DNA of 7,909 nucleotides. Origin: Eubacteriales bacterium (lineage in GTDB: Bacteria; Bacillota; Clostridia; Christensenellales; CAG-138). The translations under genes and the position numbers were made by a program. This document shows positions 6,808 through 7,909 of the stretch, one piece after another; within the stretch, counting starts at the first letter, position 1; every line of letters begins with the position of its first letter. The stretch lies in assembly GCA_030695285.1 (NCBI GenBank), contig JAUYTF010000052.1, forward strand, positions 1 through 7,909. Reading direction: 5' to 3'. The notes beneath the pieces are model-generated. The model saw nothing but the letters and a program-made list of their open reading frames with translations, was not told where the DNA came from and did no database searches.

Positions 6808-6900
6808 AGGTGTTTCGATTTCCTTTTCTTGCTCGATGCTTTTTTGTATAGTTATCGCAGCTCTTTTGCCGCCATTCTCGAAAGACAGAAGTGGAGTAAA
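6808..6900 (-). promoter_or_regulatory. thrC upstream region, no promoter resolved
   Basis: Because a terminator closes the upstream gene at 6901-6932, the thrC promoter should lie in these 93 bases. A TATACA-like -10 candidate is present on the minus strand (around 6845) but I find no matching -35 box at a proper spacing. I see no T-box, threonine leader peptide or other attenuator; the stretch is too short for a standard T-box. Confidence 0.3.
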
Positions 6901-6932
6901 AAACGGATTTGATACCGGAATGTAATCCGTTT
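6901..6932 (-). terminator. Rho-independent terminator of the small P-loop gene
   Basis: AAACGGATT (6901-6909) pairs perfectly with AATCCGTTT (6924-6932) around a 14-base loop. On the minus strand the hairpin ends in six consecutive T residues. It starts only 2 bases after the stop codon of the P-loop gene and isolates it from thrC. Confidence 0.85.
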
Positions 6933-6934
6933 GA

Positions 6935-7345
6935 TTACAGCAGATATTCCTTCATAAATGTGGGGACGGTCTCTTTGCTGCCGGTTATGCTCAAGATTAC
7001 GCTGAGGCGGTTCTTCTCGGAAAACCGTTTTAAATCGTCGAAGAGTCCCTCCAGATTGTCGAGTTCGTGGCCGATGATGCTGAGTAGCCCATCGATATAA
7101 ATGGTCTCTAAATCAAAATCACTCGCCGCAAGACCGCAAAGGAAACCATAAAGCATTTTCGGAGTAGTAATGCCGTATTCCGTTGCGTTGATGAAGCGAG
7201 CTTTCCTGGAAAGGTCGTAGATATAACTTGTGTCGTTGTCAATGAAGATTGTGTTGCCTTTTGCAGTCAGGACGGATTTGTTTGCTAGTTCGAGGATTAC
7301 TTTTGTTTTACCTGTACCTTTTTCGCCGAAGATGACTCCAATCAA
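6935..7345 (-). CDS. Small P-loop NTPase, function unknown
   Basis: A protein of 136 residues if it begins at the TTG at 7343-7345. This start is preceded by a perfect AGGAGG (7355-7360) at 9 bases and puts Met-Ile-Gly-Val-Ile-Phe directly as the first beta strand before Walker A, GEKGTGKT (7-14). An ATG at 7373-7375 with GAAGG upstream would add ten basic residues (MKKSARRATT) and is the alternative. A Walker B-like strand TIYID ends at Asp85; FIDND (34-38) is another strand end with acidic residues. No membrane segment or second domain is present, and the protein stops after about five strands, so it is a minimal P-loop fold. I recall short Clostridial proteins of this sort sometimes labelled 'twitching motility PilT', but PilT motifs are absent and I would not transfer that name. 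The gene is more AT-rich than its neighbours and is flanked by terminators on both sides, so it is probably monocistronic. Confidence 0.82.
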   Translation of the reverse strand: MIGVIFGEKGTGKTKVILELANKSVLTAKGNTIFIDNDTSYIYDLSRKARFINATEYGITTPKMLYGFLCGLAASDFDLETIYIDGLLSIIGHELDNLEGLFDDLKRFSEKNRLSVILSITGSKETVPTFMKEYLL

Positions 7346-7354
7346 AGTCGTGGC

Positions 7355-7360
7355 CCTCCT
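7355..7360 (-). promoter_or_regulatory. Strong ribosome binding site for a TTG start
   Basis: AGGAGG on the minus strand, 9 bases before the TTG at 7343-7345. It lies inside the longer reading of the frame that would begin at the ATG at 7373-7375. A perfect Shine-Dalgarno at this place favours the shorter protein. Confidence 0.6.
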
Positions 7361-7424
7361 TGCGCTTTTTTTCATTATAAGCCTTCAGCGGTTACATGCG
7401 CAAGCGATTCGGATAAGTTTCACC

Positions 7425-7436
7425 GTTCTGTAGAAC
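7425..7436. promoter_or_regulatory. Palindrome GTTCTGTAGAAC upstream of the P-loop gene
   Basis: Two 5-base arms (7425-7429 and 7432-7436) form an inverted repeat with a 2-base centre. It lies in the intergenic region about 80 bases upstream of the TTG start and could be an operator. It is not the Gram-positive LexA box, in which the half-sites face the other way (GAAC-N4-GTTC). It could be chance. Confidence 0.3.
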
Positions 7437-7477
7437 ATACAGCGAATTTTCGCCACAACAGATGCCGCATAAAAAAA

Positions 7478-7509
7478 ACGCGCCCGCTCGCATCAACGCG
7501 CGGGCGCGT
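7478..7509 (-). terminator. Rho-independent terminator of the purine nucleoside phosphorylase gene
   Basis: ACGCGCCCGC (7478-7487) pairs perfectly with GCGGGCGCGT (7500-7509), a 10-bp GC-rich stem around a 12-base loop that can itself pair partly (CGC with GCG). On the minus strand a run of eight T residues follows (7471-7478). It begins 11 bases after the stop codon and is the strongest terminator in the window. Confidence 0.93.
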
Positions 7510-7520
7510 AGCAAGCGCGG

Positions 7521-7909
7521 TTAAAACACCGTCGCGATGATCAGATCGACTAGTTTTGAGAATTTCGCGGAAGCGTTTGCCGCCGTCTCCTGCACCTCTT
7601 CATGGCTCAGCGGCTGATCCAAAATGCCAGCTGCCATGTTCGTGATTAAAGAGATGCCGACGGTCTTGATGCCGCAGTGCGCAGCCGTGATGGCCTCCGG
7701 AACGGTAGACATGCCCACCGCGGAAGCACCGACGGTGCGCGCAAATACGATCTCCGCCGGAGACTCAAACGAAGGCCCGGAGAACATCATGTAGACGCCC
7801 TCCCGGAGCGTTTTTCCCGCATCTTTGGCAGCAGCGCGCACCATAGCCCGCAAGTCCCGGTCATACACATTGGTCTGATCCGGAAAGCGCGGGCCGAACG
7901 CATCGTCGT
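7521..7909 (-). CDS. Purine nucleoside phosphorylase (trimeric inosine/guanosine type), C-terminal part
   Basis: The frame is open to the high-coordinate edge, so the N-terminal half lies outside; about 129 codons are visible. The enzyme splits inosine or guanosine with phosphate to the free base and ribose 1-phosphate, for purine salvage in the cytoplasm. Family motifs are visible in order: FGPRFPDQTNVYDRDLR at the edge, EGVYMMFSGPSFESPAE (the Glu in FES matches the base-contact region of human PNP, Glu201), VGASAVGMSTVPE (Met equivalent to human Met219) and GISLITNMAAG (Asn equivalent to Asn243, which reads the 6-oxo group). This Asn and the overall pattern indicate the trimeric 6-oxopurine-specific class, not the hexameric DeoD type. 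A GTG at 7866-7868 falls within the conserved region and is not the start. The stop is followed at once by a strong terminator. Part of the related methylthioadenosine phosphorylase family is the main alternative, but ITN favours PNP. Confidence 0.9.
   Translation of the reverse strand, partial: DDAFGPRFPDQTNVYDRDLRAMVRAAAKDAGKTLREGVYMMFSGPSFESPAEIVFARTVGASAVGMSTVPEAITAAHCGIKTVGISLITNMAAGILDQPLSHEEVQETAANASAKFSKLVDLIIATVF

Noticed and set aside
5611..6912. A 433-codon open frame on the plus strand opposite thrC
   Set aside because: It lies wholly antisense to a complete thrC with all motifs, is rich in His, Arg and Ala as expected from reverse reading of a GC-rich gene, and resembles no family I know.
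6808..6934. T-box or threonine attenuator ahead of thrC
   Set aside because: The only strong hairpin there (6901-6932) directly follows the upstream gene's stop, leaving under 100 bases of leader, and no T-box or threonine-rich leader peptide is visible.
7425..7436. LexA (SOS) box
   Set aside because: The Gram-positive box is GAAC-N4-GTTC; here the half-sites are in the opposite order.
7866..7868. GTG as a start codon giving a 115-residue protein
   Set aside because: The frame continues upstream to the window edge with phosphorylase family residues (FGPRFPDQTNVYD), so the GTG is internal and the gene is cut by the window.

Overview
The window looks like a chromosomal stretch of an anaerobic, Clostridia-like member of the Bacillota. 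The grounds are strong AGGAGG-type ribosome binding sites, rho-independent terminators with U-tracts, a short archaeal/Thermotoga-type S-adenosylhomocysteine hydrolase, an S41 (CtpA-type) protease and a small P-loop protein of a kind I recall from Clostridia. GC is in the mid-50s by eye, with one gene (6935-7345) visibly more AT-rich. The assignment to a group is inference. I see no mobile element, tRNA, rRNA or CRISPR array.

All seven genes lie on the minus strand, so transcription runs from high to low coordinates. In that order they are: (1) the C-terminal part of a purine nucleoside phosphorylase, cut by the window edge and closed by a strong terminator (7478-7509); (2) a small P-loop NTPase of unknown function, probably starting at a TTG codon behind a perfect AGGAGG, closed by its own terminator (6901-6932); (3) threonine synthase thrC; (4) an S41 protease with a PDZ domain and an N-terminal membrane anchor; (5) adenosylhomocysteinase of the short type; (6) an EF-G-like translation factor (not canonical EF-G) with its own good promoter, a structured leader and a terminator (439-460); (7) the N-terminal part of an unknown two-helix membrane protein, cut by the other edge.

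thrC, the protease gene and ahcY are separated by 74 and 42 bases with no terminator between them, so they probably form one transcription unit. The EF-G-like gene is probably transcribed mainly alone. Metabolically, thrC makes threonine from O-phosphohomoserine, ahcY recycles homocysteine from the by-product of methylation, and the phosphorylase salvages the released purine nucleoside.

Most of the window is ordinary housekeeping. The points worth a second look are: the base-binding pocket of the AhcY homologue, where two residues that read adenine are exchanged in a way that fits hypoxanthine; the EF-G-like protein, which lacks two residues used for GTP hydrolysis in canonical EF-G but keeps the domain IV tip histidine; the hairpin-rich leader of that gene; the uncharacterised P-loop protein and its start codon; and an exact 15-bp tandem duplication across the thrC stop codon.
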